Positions 45,746-58,907 of a DNA stretch of 64,000 nucleotides are shown piece by piece. This DNA comes from Callipepla californica brunnescens (taxonomy: Eukaryota; Chordata; Aves; Galliformes; Odontophoridae). The stretch covers positions 14,348,501 to 14,412,500 of the forward strand of contig JALIRH010000014.1 in the NCBI GenBank assembly GCA_023055505.1, given 5' to 3'. Under the pieces are notes generated by a model that was not told the origin of the DNA, ran no database searches, and saw nothing but the letters and a program-made list of their open reading frames with translations. The position numbers and the translations under genes are program-made. Numbering within the stretch: the first letter of the stretch is position 1; the number at the start of each line of letters is the position of its first letter.

Positions 45746-48700
45746 CCTCTTGTAGTTTCCTGGTGATGTTGCGTATAAGAGGATGTTTTTAAACACTTTC
45801 CCAAATTTCTGTGTAAGTTTTCCGGAGTTGAGCAATGCTGCTCGCAGCATCACTAGAATGGCTTCTGAGTTGATTCCCACTTCTGTCTGGGTTGGCAGAA
45901 AAGTGTGAATGCCTGTGCCTTCTCAGAGGGTTGGCTGCTCTCTGGTTCTTCCTATGTGTGTGGTTTAAGGGTGGGCCAGAAAAGCAGCATGCGTCCTGAT
46001 GTGGGGAGGACCTTGCTGGTGTGCTGCAACACCGGATTCACAAACTCTCAGAGGAGTGATGCTTAAGGCTTTTCCTTTTTCATTATCAGCAGTGGTGAAT
46101 AGTGGGTGTTTTGTTGTGGTGTTTTGGGTTTTTTTGACTATTTTTATTTTGCACCATTGTTCTTCAGTTGCAGTGATGAATGGGAGCTCTCAGTTCTGCC
46201 TTCCAAGGATGATTCCCTGAGTGATGGTGAAGCTTTGTCACCAGGTGCTGTGTGAGCTCCTGAGAGCTACCAGCTCAGTAATGGAGAGGGGAGACAGCAG
46301 TGTTCTGAAAGTTAGATTCCTTTCCTCCTTTAGGTGATCTCAGCATGAGTTTAAGTAAAAAATAAAGAAAATTCTTGGGCTTTTTAATATATCTTTTTTT
46401 AGTACACTTTTATGAATAATAGCTGCATTATCTGCTGTGCAGGACTTTCTTCTGGCTTGAATTACTTCACTTACCTCCATCTATTTTTCTCTTTGAGAGA
46501 GAATTTTTGAGCTCCTTTATTTTACGAGTAGCTTGATCCTTTCTTCTGTTTCCTTCTGTTATTATTTTTGTGTGTGCTCTTTTAAAAAACAAATTAAAGC
46601 GTGTTGCACGTGTGCTGTGCTCCCTGGATATTGCTCGGAAGGGAGCATTTGTGAAATGTTAGCTGAAGAATTAGTAACAGCTTGGGCCATCCTATCAAGT
46701 AGGATGTTCCTTGTTCTTAGGAGACTTTCCAAGTCACAAGTGGACCTACTCCAATTGGCTTTTTTGGAAGAATGAGGTACATTTCTATTCCATGCAGTAC
46801 TCTTGCTAGGTTGCAACTTCTTGACCCTCTAAATTTACGTGGATGCAACTATAATTATATAGGATTTATATCTGATTAGCAAGGCCTGAAGGAGTGGTTA
46901 CAAATTCCTGGTATGATGCCTGAGGACAAATTGTTCTGTGAACTTGAAGGCTTTTTAAAGCAGATTATGCATGTAAGCTGTTCTCTGGCCTTAAAAAGAG
47001 TAGGTGTCCTGTCCATTTGGTGACATCCATAGCTTACAAACAAACCAGATGGGTTGCTTTTCACAGTTTTGTTTCTTCCTCTGTTTTCTCAGTTTGCTTC
47101 CCTCCTCCTACTGCTTTTTGCCCTCTAGTTGGTGTTGGGTTTGGCTTCTCTGGGGTTTTGTGGCTTTTCCCTTTGCTCCTGCTGCAGTGTTACAGGAGTT
47201 GCCTTGAGGTGGTTGCTCATGCTACACGCCAAACAGTGAATCCTTTTGGCTTAGTAGGAGGCAGTGGTGGTCTTGGGATCACTGTCCTTGCACAGCCTTG
47301 GTGCCACGTCCTGTCGTGAGATTTCTCTTCCTCCACCTCCCTGATGGCTCTCTGTGCTTGACTTCTGTGAGAGCATGCAGATGCTTCAAGAAGCAAGGTG
47401 GACATCAACATAGGCTTGTGGTGGTTTTTTTCCCTTTAATCATACAGCTTGCTGTGTGTTTGGAGCTTGGCTGACGCCTATGGGCAGTGTCAGCGGCAGC
47501 TTGCCCCGCTAGCTGGCATGATCCCCATTTGCTGAGAGATGAGAGGTGCCCAGTTCTCCTGTTGGGAGCTGCTTTCTTTGTCAGACTGGGCTATGGCCAA
47601 CTCTTGCTGGTTGTCTTGCCAAAGTTGTGAATGTGGAGCCTTTTATTGCTGACATTGCTTTTCTTGTTTGCTTGTTTTCCATGCTTTTTTCCTTTTGTTT
47701 GTGTCCCGCAGGTCTTTCGTTCCAGCCAGAGAACAGATCCACACATTCAGTTGTAACTGATTTGCAAAAGCTTATTTCTGTTTGTATTTAGCAAGAAATA
47801 TATACTCTGTTCTCGGATGTAGGGTTGTAAAATCATCTCATGGAATAAACACGCGTTCTGCATTACCTCAGTTGGTCAGTGTTGCAATTCTTGTAGAAAA
47901 ACAAACGATTGTCATCAAAACCCATGCATGTCTGGTGCCAGCTCTTCTGTTTCTCAATTCTCACCCTTTTCAAAGAAGCACCTTCATGCCTGGGAGGAGC
48001 TGCAGAGCCATCTCTTCTTTCCTGTCCTCATTCTCCCTCAGATTTCTCTTAGTTAGCAAGATTTGGAGAAGGGGAAAGAAAATGCTTTCCCTGTGTTGGG
48101 ACATAGGGAATGGTATTGCAGTGATTGGCAGGTTGTGTGGCTTTTTTGTGGTCCTGCTTTGGTTTTGTTTGGATTGTCACCCAACTGTATTGCTCTGGAG
48201 CAAGGGAGTACCATCGGTGCTGGTTTTATGAGGTACTTGTGGCATGACAGGAGTGCTAAAACCCATGAGCAGGTACTAGTAAGGATAAAACTTGGTTGGC
48301 AGGGTTATAAGCTGTTTGGTTTTGAGAAGAAATTGAATGAATTTCCCTTACAGAATGATGCTTACGTGCTCTTATGGAGGGCACTTCTGTGCTTGCTTCC
48401 CAAAGCAGTTGAATTGCTTTTGTCTGGAAACGTTGTTCTGGTCTGAAAGATATACCAAAGCTTATCTGTCCTCTCCTCCTCCCTCTTTGTTGCTGGGTTT
48501 TGCAGGTGGGTGATGCTGAGCTGATGAGAGCACTGTGTGAGGGCATGGGTTGCTGCTGGGGGTGCCAAGCAGGTCTGTAATGTCTCATTGCTGGAGCTGC
48601 TCACTGCAGAGGACGCTCATAGCTGAGGATTGAGTAGTCCTTCCTGAAGGGTCGGGAAGGAAACAGATTGTCTTCTCAGAGTTCCCTGATGCTTCCTCAC

Positions 48701-51700
48701 CACTCACTGATCTCCTTGTGCTGCACATCAGAATGACTGTGCTTTAGACACGCTTGTAATACCACCTATGCGATTGTCTGTCTCTTACCTAAAAGTCCGT
48801 GGAGGGATGAGTTACAAACACATGGAAAGGAGGATCAGGGAGAATAAACGCGAGAGAAATATCTGAAGTTGTAATTAAAATAAGCAAAGTTGTTGATGTG
48901 TGCTCTGGGCTGGGTTTGATGGGCAGCGTGGGGCTTGCAGCTGTCATCCTCCAGCCCCTTGATATGACAGCTTTGTAACCTGGGAGGTCTTTAAATACAA
49001 GTAGCAGATCAAAAGCAAGAAAAGGAATTCAGTCTGTTGGCTGGATGCTTGCCTGTTCTGTTGCTGTAATGTTTTTGTTGGCTTTTTCTGAAGCATCCAG
49101 AGGAATTGTGTGCTGCTGGCACTGGAACTTTGCAACTTTTTTACGACAGCAAACTGCAGGGAAAATATAGCTTTTGGTGCCATCAGTGCTAACTAAAAGG
49201 CTCTAGCTTTGATTTATGGTCTGGTGTGCGTGGCAATGAAACCATATCCCCAGCATGAGCGCGGTGGTATGAGTGCCATGCGAGATGGGTCTGCCTGAGG
49301 AACAGGTGGTCACGTTTCTGGGGGCTCCAGATCTCCTGCACTGTATGTTTTGTATAGCATGACACTTAGTGCTCAGCTGTTGGCATTCTTTGATGGCTGT
49401 GCTTGTTTGCACAAGAAAACCAACTGGCGCTGCAAAGGCAGGAGAGCTGTGCTCCTGTGGCTGTACTGGCATGTTTCCTTTCCGTGGTCCAGATAAATTC
49501 TACTTAGCTACAAGGACAATTTGTACCTATTTTTCCTCTGCAGACAACAAAGAGAGGTGGATTGCTCTTCTCTACTCTTTATCCTTAGGTTTTCTCACGG
49601 CCTGCCTTCTAGAAAAGGGTTAATAAATTTTGTTACCAATGTGCAGCAGAAATCTTATTTGACTAGTGCCAGCAAACAGCAAAACATTTCTATTCTGCTG
49701 CAAACTTCAAAGGGGGAGAAGCAGAAGAACGAGGCATGGAAGAAGATAAAAACAAACATACTGACTATCCAGGATGCTATAAAGCCTTTATTGCTTTTGC
49801 TTGAGAAGACCTTCATAATTCTACCAGACCTGAACTCAAGGCAATAAAATCTTTAAAGGAATCTGTACTGTCATATGTTCTCTCTATACTTGAATTTCAT
49901 AAGCAGTGTAAACATGGAATTTTACCAGGCTCAAGTCCCGGAGGGAGGCTCTTGCATACACAAATAAGAAGGACATTATTAGTGCTTTTCCTAATCTTTT
50001 TCTCTTGTGTTTTGTTTACCACTTGGATTTCATGGGCTTGTATATTTTCCTGATTATTATCCAAAGGGAAATCTCAGTAATTAGGGAGCTTTTGGTATAT
50101 ACACTAGCATCCTAGCACATCTCCATAAAAGAGAAAATGATGATGTGACTTGGGCGTTTGGGTTCAGTGGTGTTGTAAATCTCTTCCTGACAGTTACTCC
50201 CTTGAAGCTGTGCTATTCATGGCTTTATTGAAGTACCACACGGGGCTGTTAATGCAGCGAAGCCCTTGGATTTGTCTCCATAATGAGTATCAGCAGGAGA
50301 TCAAGGTGCTGTTGGGTATCTGACTGCTGGGTAGCAAATGGAATTTTTTTTAAAGGAAAACAAACACACTTCAGTAAGTTTCTACTTACTTTTCTTTAAG
50401 GTTCTGTTTCCAGATAAGAACATGATTCAGCTGTAAATCTCTTTCAAGTGTTTAGTTAATTTTTGTGGCTGGGATATTTGCATTGATCTGAAGTGCACTT
50501 GCTTGTCTCAACAGTGAGCTGAGGTCTGAGGACTTGCACAAAGGAAGTTCATTTTGGGTTTTGTTATAATTAAATATGAAAAATGGAGGTTCCAGAACAA
50601 CATTTGGTGTAAGCCACTGTTATCCTGTGCTGTAAAGGGGAGAAATTCTGTGTTGTGTGTGAAAGATGAGTGTGCCTGTCATGGAAATAACTTCATGGGG
50701 ACTGTATTACTTGGGCTTGATCTAGTTCTGGGCTAAGAAAGTTGTATATGAAGAACTTGGTTTATTGAATTGTTAAAATCACAACTCACGTTCTCAAATG
50801 CTATAGGCTGTAGCAGTCATGGTAGCTGGATGGTGTCTGAGATGTTTGGCCACATGGTTTCTATAAGAGCAGGACAGTGCTGGTGGGATGAATCTGTTAT
50901 CCATCCCCTCCAGGGAATGTTCCTTGAGGTCAAAGCTGAACTTGTGCTGTGAAGAACTGGGTGTGGTTGGGTTGGGGTTTTGGAGGTTGTTTTCTAATGA
51001 CTAGATACATGTGTGTGCATCTGTCGTAATTGCCCAACAGCTGTTTGATCACCAGGCAATAAAATGACAGCCAATGGGGTACAGATGAGTAGTTGTGCAT
51101 GTGGGAGAGGAGTGAGTAGTTAATGGGACAGATGATAGAAATTTAAGCCTCACCTACATCTTGAAACTGTCTTTCTCATTCTTCCCCAAGAGGCAAGTAG
51201 AGGGCCTCCAAAACGTGCACAGGACGGTGAAAAGGATAGTGAAAGGCATGGGACAGCTTGGGTACAAGGCACAGTCACGTTGTTAGGATGAGCTGCTCCG
51301 AGACAAGAAGTACAAAAGTCTGGAAAGGAACGGCACAAAGAAGGTGAAGTTGGAAGGATTGATTGTTGCTGAAGCATCACCCTGGTGGTTTTAGTTGCTT
51401 TGGTTTGGGTTTTTATCCAGGAAAGTGTGCAAATGCAGGATCCGTGCTCATGAGACTGCAGTTGATTCGTGTCCCCAGGGAAGTCATGAGAGTTGGCACA
51501 GGTGCACCATGCAGGAGATGATCCTCAGCTCTGCAAAACCATCCTCCTGGTCTTCATCATTGGACATGGCTTAATAATGAGATGTCAACCCACATGTGTT
51601 CATATTTCATCTCTTTGCTAATGTTGTCATGTTTGTCAGCAAAACTGACAGCAGAGGAACCACAAAATGCTTTGGGTCTGAAGTTTGATGGAGCTTTTTA

Positions 51701-53322
51701 TGGCAGTGTTTTCCTTCTGTAGGCTGAAAAGGCATCTAAAACTCAGGCAGCTACAGGTGAAAATTCTTGATCTGTGTTGGACAAATGGTTTCTCCTGTGA
51801 TGCACAGGACTGGCTCTCATGTCTGTGAAGGTGTGCCTGATCACATCAGAGTAAAGGAAGAGTTTCCAGACGTTAGTCATAAGTGTATGATACTCAAAGA
51901 CACTGAATCCTCAGATCCCTAACAGCTTGTGTGAAAATGAGAAGATAACTTGTTTGTAAGTAGCTGTGTGTAAGTCATAGGCTCAGAATAATCTGCAGTT
52001 TTACTAATGGTATTTAACAAGGAAATGCCTGCAGTCCTTTCAAGCACCACATTAAATTGGCTAGTTAATGTTAGCTAGTTAAGTAGCCTGGAGATGGGCA
52101 GATGCTAAACTCAATTGGCCCAAGCATGTGCACTACTGAATGTATTGAGTTCTATGAATGGTGAAATGGCCTTTGCTGTCTGGGTCTGAGTTCTCCAGGC
52201 AGACCCAGGTGAGGAGCCAGCTCTTCTGGGGACAGCAGCCCTGTGCAGGTTGGTGTTGTGGGCTGTGACCACTTCTGTCCTGTCACTACTGGGGTGAAGA
52301 CCACCAGATCCAAAGAAAATGTCTCCCTTAGAGGCAGAGCAGGTGAGAGAAATCCCACTCTCAAGTCTTTATCAAACATGCTGGAATAATTCTGCTCTGA
52401 TTCTAGGCTTTCCCTCATGGTGTAGTGCCAAGAGTAGTGAGCTCGCTTCAATTTAACAACTAAATTCTTGAATAACTTCTTGAAGATAGAAACATGTGAA
52501 CACATTTCATAATTTCCTTTACAATTGTATGCATCCATCTATGCAAATATCCAGGTTGTTTGAATTATTTAACGTTGGAGCGCTTTGAAAGCTTAATGTG
52601 CTGTGTAAATGCAAGGTATCAATGATAGCCCTACTATTAATACGTTCTTTTATTAAATAAATGCTGATCCTGGCCAAAATTCCAGCGAGACTTGTGGTGG
52701 AGCATGTGTACTTAGCAGGTCAGAATGTGAAAGTAATAACACACATTCTCAAATAAAAAACACATGTATTTGTTTTCAAACTTGGATATATTATTTTAAA
52801 TTCTTAATACCCTCACCCTTCTTTGATTAAAGGGCCATAGACTAAGTGGGGTTTTGTAAGAGATTTTCTAACAGATGTTCACCACTGAGAACACTTCAAA
52901 CTGAAGACAGAACAGATGAAAAACTATAAAGGAAAATACAATATTGATCTTTCAACTTGGAAGACTCTGGGAAATAAAGAGTATGGCTTTCCTTTAGCTT
53001 GTGCTTCATACTGGCTGGGAGGCTGCAGAACTTGCAGCAGTAGCAAGGGGAAGGAATGACATGATAAAAAGAAGAGGCACTAGCATCAAAGCAGGTGCTA
53101 TGACAGTTGCAAAGAAACCTCAGAGCAGAATCTGATATGCATCCAGAAACAGAGTAACCACCTTTTAAAAGCACATTTAAAAGAAAATTGAAAAAAGCAG
53201 TGACCGTATGTGAGCATCAACACCTCTTTCAAAAAGCTGTCAGACAGACTGGGAACTTGCTGTATTTCATTACTGTGGTAGTGTGGGATTCTAGTTACAA
53301 CCTAGGTCTTGTTTCTTATCAG

Positions 53323-53362
53323 TTAGGTGCTGATCACAAACGGGAATGGGATGGCACTGCTG
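53323..53362 (+). other. candidate small exon, 40 bp
   Basis: A strong acceptor (TCTTGTTTCTTATCAG) ends at 53322 and a GCTG|GTGAGT donor begins at 53363. Only one frame between them is open, reading LGADHKREWDGTA plus one base. The peptide is polar and protein-like but too short to assign. Strong signals on both sides are in favour; the small size and lack of a partner exon are against. Confidence 0.22.
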
Positions 53363-55836
53363 GTGAGTGCTTCTCCAGCTGCATGATCCCAGAGGGTGAT
53401 GCTGAGGAGCAGGGCTATTAAGCAGTGGGCTGGAGCAGCATGTTGGCTTGGAAATGCACTGCTGGTTGTTTAGGGAACAAATGGATGTCGCTGACAAGTC
53501 CTGAACGTCCTAATGAATGAGAATACATTTTCCCCTTCGTTCTGAACTTGTTTTGTGTTGTGGTGTGATGGTGTGCATGGGAGCAGCTGGTGGTGTGTGT
53601 TGATTTCTGACTGGTAGGGCATCAGGGCATTACTGATTTGCAGCAGTTTCTATCACAAACTGTGAAGCCAGTTCATTTCTCGTATTAAACTGCTGAGTAG
53701 TTGCTGAAAAAGGTTAGTGCTGAATAGCCCACTCTTACCATAACGTATCTGCTAGCGGTAATTTCTGCTTATGTTTAAGCAGCTTTTATTCCTACTTTTG
53801 TTTATCAGTGGATTTAAATGGTGAACCAAGCAGCTTAGAGCAGTTCAATCCAACCTCTGTCAACCTCTTATAATTTGCCAGTTATCTTTAGAATCAAATT
53901 TTATTTTATAGCATATTGCAAGTATAAAATGGGTTTCTGCTTCTGGAAAACTTTGGCATATCTTCTAAAAATTTTTTTTTGCTCTGCTTATTATCTTGGA
54001 GCTGTGATGTGGCTATATCTAAAGTCTCTTGTTCCTGTTTTTTCTATTTTTAAAACATTATTAGCCAATGTTTGGAGGGAGCTTTGCTTTTCTCCTGCGT
54101 TGAATTTTCTTTTGCATTAACGATGTTGGAGCTCTGTGGTGTGCATGTCAGGGACCAGCGTGCATACCCACTTTGATATGAGGAGAGTCTGGTTTTTGTT
54201 TTTGTATGAGACTTCGTTAAAAGCACGATGACCATCACTCATTTCATTTGCTGTAGGAACATATTTCATTATAAATCAAGCCTGGAAAGAAGAGAATATT
54301 GGTTGGGATAAGGAAATCATCAGGGTTAGGACAGCAAGGAGGTTTCTGCTTGGGAGGCAGTGGATGGATGGTGACATCCATCAGTCCATCAAAGGGCAGG
54401 GCAGGAAGGTAAACAATGGCTGTAAACAGGGACATCTGGCTCCCATAAATTAATTGGCCATTTACACAGGGAGGGCTGTTTGCATGTAAAAGAAGGCTTT
54501 CCTGCTAATTCTGTCATAAGATTTTGATTCTCCTGGCTCATCTGTGAATTAGGTTGGCTTGTTTTAGTCAGCTGGATTTCATTTATTTTACTTCGCCACT
54601 CTTGAAATGAGGAGGAACTGAGTGGTCATGAATCATCTGGCACTGACATTTTGTCTTTTGATCCTCTGGAGTCTTGCTTATATTTTCTCTTATAGTAAGA
54701 AACCCAAGAGTAGGGAATGATGAGCCTGTCTGCACGAATGTGAGCTCAGACCAATCCTCCCCTGAGAAATCTTTTTCCTCCACTGCCATCAGTGCTACCG
54801 AGCATAGCTGATGGTGCTATAGGCTAAGGTGGCATCCTTCTTGCTTAAAATGCCCTGAAAAGTCCTTAAAAAGGCAAGCAGCCCAGGTTGCCTGAAACAA
54901 CGTTGACCCTTATGGGTTCCTAATGGGGTGGGATGAGCTCAGGCCTGAGTTTTTCTCCAGTGCAGTACCAGGGCAGTCACTGCCCAGGCTTCTGAGCTGT
55001 GGGAGTGGATGGAGGCTGCAGGGACATGGCCACTGAGATGGACAGCGCTTTGGACAATGTCCAATGGAGAGACTAAAGCAAACTCAATCCAGTGTAAGGC
55101 ACGGATTTATGTTCCTGGGCCCAAGGCCAGGACGTGCTGAATGGATCCCAGTAGTGTTGTACTACTTAGTTCACATGCCTCTTGCAGGGTTAAGAGAAGT
55201 TTGCCCTTTAGGGCTGCTCTCCTTGATTCATCCATTAAGTAGGGCTGCAGGGGTAGGGGGGAGAAGTGCTACTGACATGTTGTTTTAACTTGCATAAAGC
55301 AACCCCGCTGACATATGCATCCCTGAGGATTGTCCTCCACGTTTTGTAGTCTCTTTGATGGAAGCTTCCTCTCTGCTTCACTCAGAGGCAATCATTCTCT
55401 GGTGTTGCTTTTTCTGGAGCATCTCTGAGCTGGGATGAGCTTTTATCCCAGACCTGGCAGCAGCTGGGGACAGACTGTTCCCCATAATGCTCATTCACCT
55501 CCCTAGCATGCCTTGTCCTGAGCTCTGAGTCTGCTGGAGAGCTGGAGCAGTACTTGGAGCATCTCCACAGGTTATTCTAAAACCTAAGGAAGCCCCTCCA
55601 GTATCTGTCCCTTGGTAGCACTTGCTGAATCCCAGTGGTCACTGCTCAGCAGTTGGGGTTATGTTTGTCTCCTTTGTAGTGATAAACAAATGCTGTTCAT
55701 ATGATGGGTAAACTGATTGTTTTGTGAACAGTACCAGAACCTTTCTGAAGCTCTCAAGGAAATGTTAATGAGATCTGATGTATTTTAGATTTGATCCTTC
55801 TGGATGTAATTGCTGGTAAGAGTCATGTCTGGGTGG

Positions 55837-55848
55837 AAAAAAAAAAAA
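55837..55848. repeat. poly-A tract (12 bp)
   Basis: Simple homopolymer with no element attached. Confidence 0.7.
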
Positions 55849-56623
55849 GTATTCTAAGGAAAAACTACTTAAACATGAAACTAAACAAGCAGTTTCATAT
55901 TCCAGTCCATATTTAATGGCAGTCCTCTTTGGCTCCTGACAGCATACCCTCACCTTCACCTCCTGCTGTGTCCCAGGGCCAGGACCCAGGGAATCTGCCT
56001 GTGGCAGCAGGATCTCTCAGCCCAAGGACTGTGAGTGTCTTCCCAAAGTACAGTCATGGAAGGCCAAAGGAATCTTTCATGACTTTGGTTCTAGGTCGGT
56101 TATGGCTTTGAGGATTGCAGTGACGTTCCTGTGAAATAAGTGCCTCTGTCAGCTCCTGGGCTTGAGTTTTTGCTTTAATTTTCTGCCCAGCAGATGTATT
56201 TGAGCTGCAAGAATCAGCCCTGCTATGTCAAGGGAGTAACCAAATTCATGCTGGGGGGGAAGAAGCGCTGCTGGCATGCCTGAGACAAGATGCTCTGATA
56301 CCTGGGAACCTATGCATTTGAGAGCATATGTTTTGCCGCTACTCGTTTTCTTTCAAGACAATTTAATGCAATCTTTTTACCCCTATTTGTCCGTCTCTGT
56401 CCCAAGGTATTGGGGTTCTGCTTTGGCAAGGAGCTCTCCAACTGCATTCCGGTTTGGCTGGGTGGTGGACCCTCCACAAACCTGTGAGCCTCCCTGAGAG
56501 ATGTGGGTTTCAAGATCTGGACCATCTGGAGTGCAATGAAAAGAAATTTGCCATTGCATCCAACTAGGGAATCTGGAGAAAGCACTGTGGGGTTGGTTGG
56601 TGTTCTGTTGGGGAATTTTTTGC

Positions 56624-56645
56624 TTTTTTTTTTTTTTTTTTTTTT
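56624..56645. repeat. poly-T tract (22 bp), longest homopolymer in the window
   Basis: Uninterrupted run of 22 T, followed by AGCCAGTCTGTAACAGTCTG. It could mark the tail of a minus-oriented retrocopy, but the sequence to its right matches nothing I know and no target-site duplication is evident. Confidence 0.8.
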
Positions 56646-58796
56646 AGCCAGTCTGTAACAGTCTGTAAGACACTTGAGAAAATACTAAGTAAATATGTAC
56701 AGTTGGATCAGGCATGCTTTGTAGTAAAGAGGGAATTTATTAGAAAGTATTCAGGGAATAATAAACATCACTGAATTCCTGGATGCTTGCCCACAGATTT
56801 ATGAGTTCATGCTTTAGCTGGATAAATCTCTGCCTTAGTTACCCCCCTCCCCCCCTGAGTATGGAGTGTCATCTCAAGTCCTTCTTCCATCTTACCTCAA
56901 AACTGGAGAATACTGCAGCCGAAAATGTTAATTGCTCCTGTAAGCCTTCCATCATGTGTTGCTCTATGGGCTTTTCTGACTCATGTTGAAAGCTCTGATG
57001 ATTGCTGAGGAGATCACTGTAGGTCCCGGGGTCTTGGGGAGGTTCCCACGTGGTGACTCTTGCTTACTGTTTGGGCACGTTTCCCGAGCAGCAAGTCCCT
57101 GCAGTCCCTTCCTCAGAAGATGAGGCATTTTTTCAACGTGAGCACATATAAAAATGAATGAGTCCGCAAGCAAATGCGATTTCAGTGTCATCGAAGAGAT
57201 TACAGCTCATTCAGCAGCTCTGTGAGTTATTGTTTTCGATGCTGGTACAGGCACTTTCATTGTAACTTTAATCGCTGACTCTTACTGTTATGGAGGTGTG
57301 CCCTGGGGAGGGGGATGGAGCCCTCACCTCTGCTCCCCCCAGCATCACATCAGCCCCATCAAGGGTTTCCTGCAGGAATGATGGACCACCAGCCACTTTG
57401 CTATGTTGGCTTGTTGGAGGGAAGAGGAGAATGATGTATGAGTCAATGGTGAGTTTGGATTTTCACGCAGTTTGAGTGAAGCACCTCTGTGGGGTGTGCC
57501 CGCCTTCGCTCTCCTGCCCCGAGGAAAGTGCCTGGAAAACTTCTGGGTTTCTGGGTTATTTGTTTTGCTGAGACCTTGTGTTGCCAGGCCACTGAGATGG
57601 TACACAGAGTGGTGTGTGATCTGCAGGCTGGTGTTGAAAGAAGCCTTCCTCTTCCTTCTTCCTACCAACTCTGTTGCTAATTTCTGGATTTCCATTTCCC
57701 CGAGGGGATCCACGCTCCATTCCCTTATCTCCTTTCCTGTGGATAATCGGGAACTTGTTTTTTGTGCGCCCAAGCCGTGTCTCCCAGGCTTTGTCTGCTT
57801 CCCTTAAAATGAAGCAGGCTTTCAGGAGCACTGGTTGCAAAGTGTGAGAACTGTATTTGGGTTTTGATGGTCAAGATATGAGCAGCAGGATTTATCTTGT
57901 GATTGGGTTACTTCTGAAGCTCAGAGCTTCGTTTGTACTTCTGAAAGTCACTTCCAGGAAGAGCAGTGTTGGTCTCTGTGTGGCAAAGCACTGATTCCCT
58001 TCATGTGTTCCGTATTCTTCAGCAGTAACAAAGAGGTTGCAATAAATGCTTTTCTAGTAACGTTCAGTAATGTATTCTTTTATGAACAAGTTGAAATCCA
58101 TAAACGTTAAGCAGACTTTTCCTTAGTTGGGATTGGCTTCAATGTTGGAATCTTTGTCCAGTGCTGTAAAATGTAACAAGCACTTTGGATGTGCAGTGTC
58201 GGGCTTTTTCTCCTTGTGGGTTTTTTTGTAGTACTTGTAATTTAAATCAAATAGATAGGTACTGCTTGCTTTTCCTAAGCAGAGAGATGGTTTGGGTGGA
58301 TGGCACGCTTTGATAGGAAGAGATTAAAGTGGAAAACGCTTGGTTTAATGATGTAGTGAGATACAGTTTGCAGATACTCCTTATAATTTAGGATTTGATA
58401 AGTCTGTGTAGGTTTATAGTGTGTTCTTTCAGTCTCATTTCCCATTATCTTCTCGTGGTGTAGGGACTATAGCTCATTAAATGAGGAGCTGGAGTTCAGT
58501 TTATTATGGGTAACTCTCTTAAAATGCTCTTTCATGTGCAGATGGTCTGTAGCACTTCTAAGTGACTGATGGATGGAATGATCTATTTATTTTTCTTACT
58601 GCTTGATAGGGAAGAATTTTTCCCCAGGGACACAGTGCTGTACAACTGACCTATTGCGTTAAGTAAATTCTCTGCTTTCCTTTGGAGCAAGCAAGCCAAC
58701 CTATTCCCAGAGCAATTACGGATGCGTGCCCCTTCCCCTTGCTGATTCATACCACATTGGTACGGAGTCTGTAAATAAACAGAGCTGAATTCTTAC

Positions 58797-58907
58797 CTAA
58801 CGGTTTTACGTGGGAATGATGTGCGTTCAGCTGGCTGAGGGGCTGTGATCCATGTGAACTGCTGAAGCTGTTCCCATTGCTCTGATCTGCCTTGTTGTAC
58901 TGGTCTC
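58797..58907 (-). CDS. probable coding exon, Ser/Gln/His-rich protein, gene unknown
   Basis: On the minus strand a strong acceptor (CCCATCTCCTGGCCTCTTCCAG) and a strong donor (TTAG|GTAAGA) enclose 111 bases. The exon enters after one codon base (GA completes the codon) and leaves one base, so it is phase 1/1. The 36 full codons include DQYNKADQSNGNSF, then SSSHGSQPLSQLNAHHSH and VKPL. Low-complexity polar peptide of this kind is typical of disordered regions of transcription factors and cytoplasmic adaptors. A symmetric exon can be skipped without breaking the frame, so alternative splicing is possible. I do not recognise the protein and found no partner exon, so this is a single-exon call. 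Confidence 0.4.

Larger units (their letters stand above)
32159..58796. other. long noncoding stretch, intron or intergenic
   Basis: About 26.6 kb without a gene, RNA or repeat family that I can recognise. It contains homopolymers (33338-33347, 37986-37998, 41185-41207, 55837-55848, 56624-56645), a 10-bp tandem repeat at 45726-45745, TAATTA-rich blocks near 32.7 and 40.5 kb, and low-confidence splice-flanked segments at 53323-53362 and 57376-57448 (plus). The longest open frames are about 140-150 codons and unrecognised. Confidence 0.5.

Noticed and set aside
47712..47791. Terminal-exon-like segment after GTGTCCCGCAG with an AATAAA at 47844
   Set aside because: Only 25 open codons and no clear GT-rich element at the usual distance. 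Weaker than the 18.9 kb candidate.
48789..48862. Minus-strand segment with strong acceptor and TTTTAG|GTAAGA donor
   Set aside because: All three frames contain a stop, so it cannot be an internal coding exon. An untranslated exon is possible but has no further support.
49521..49847. 108-codon plus-strand open frame with Lys/Gln-rich end and a nearby AATAAA
   Set aside because: No recognisable family, no splice acceptor at a sensible place and the poly(A) hexamer overlaps the frame's end. Likely chance in A-rich DNA.
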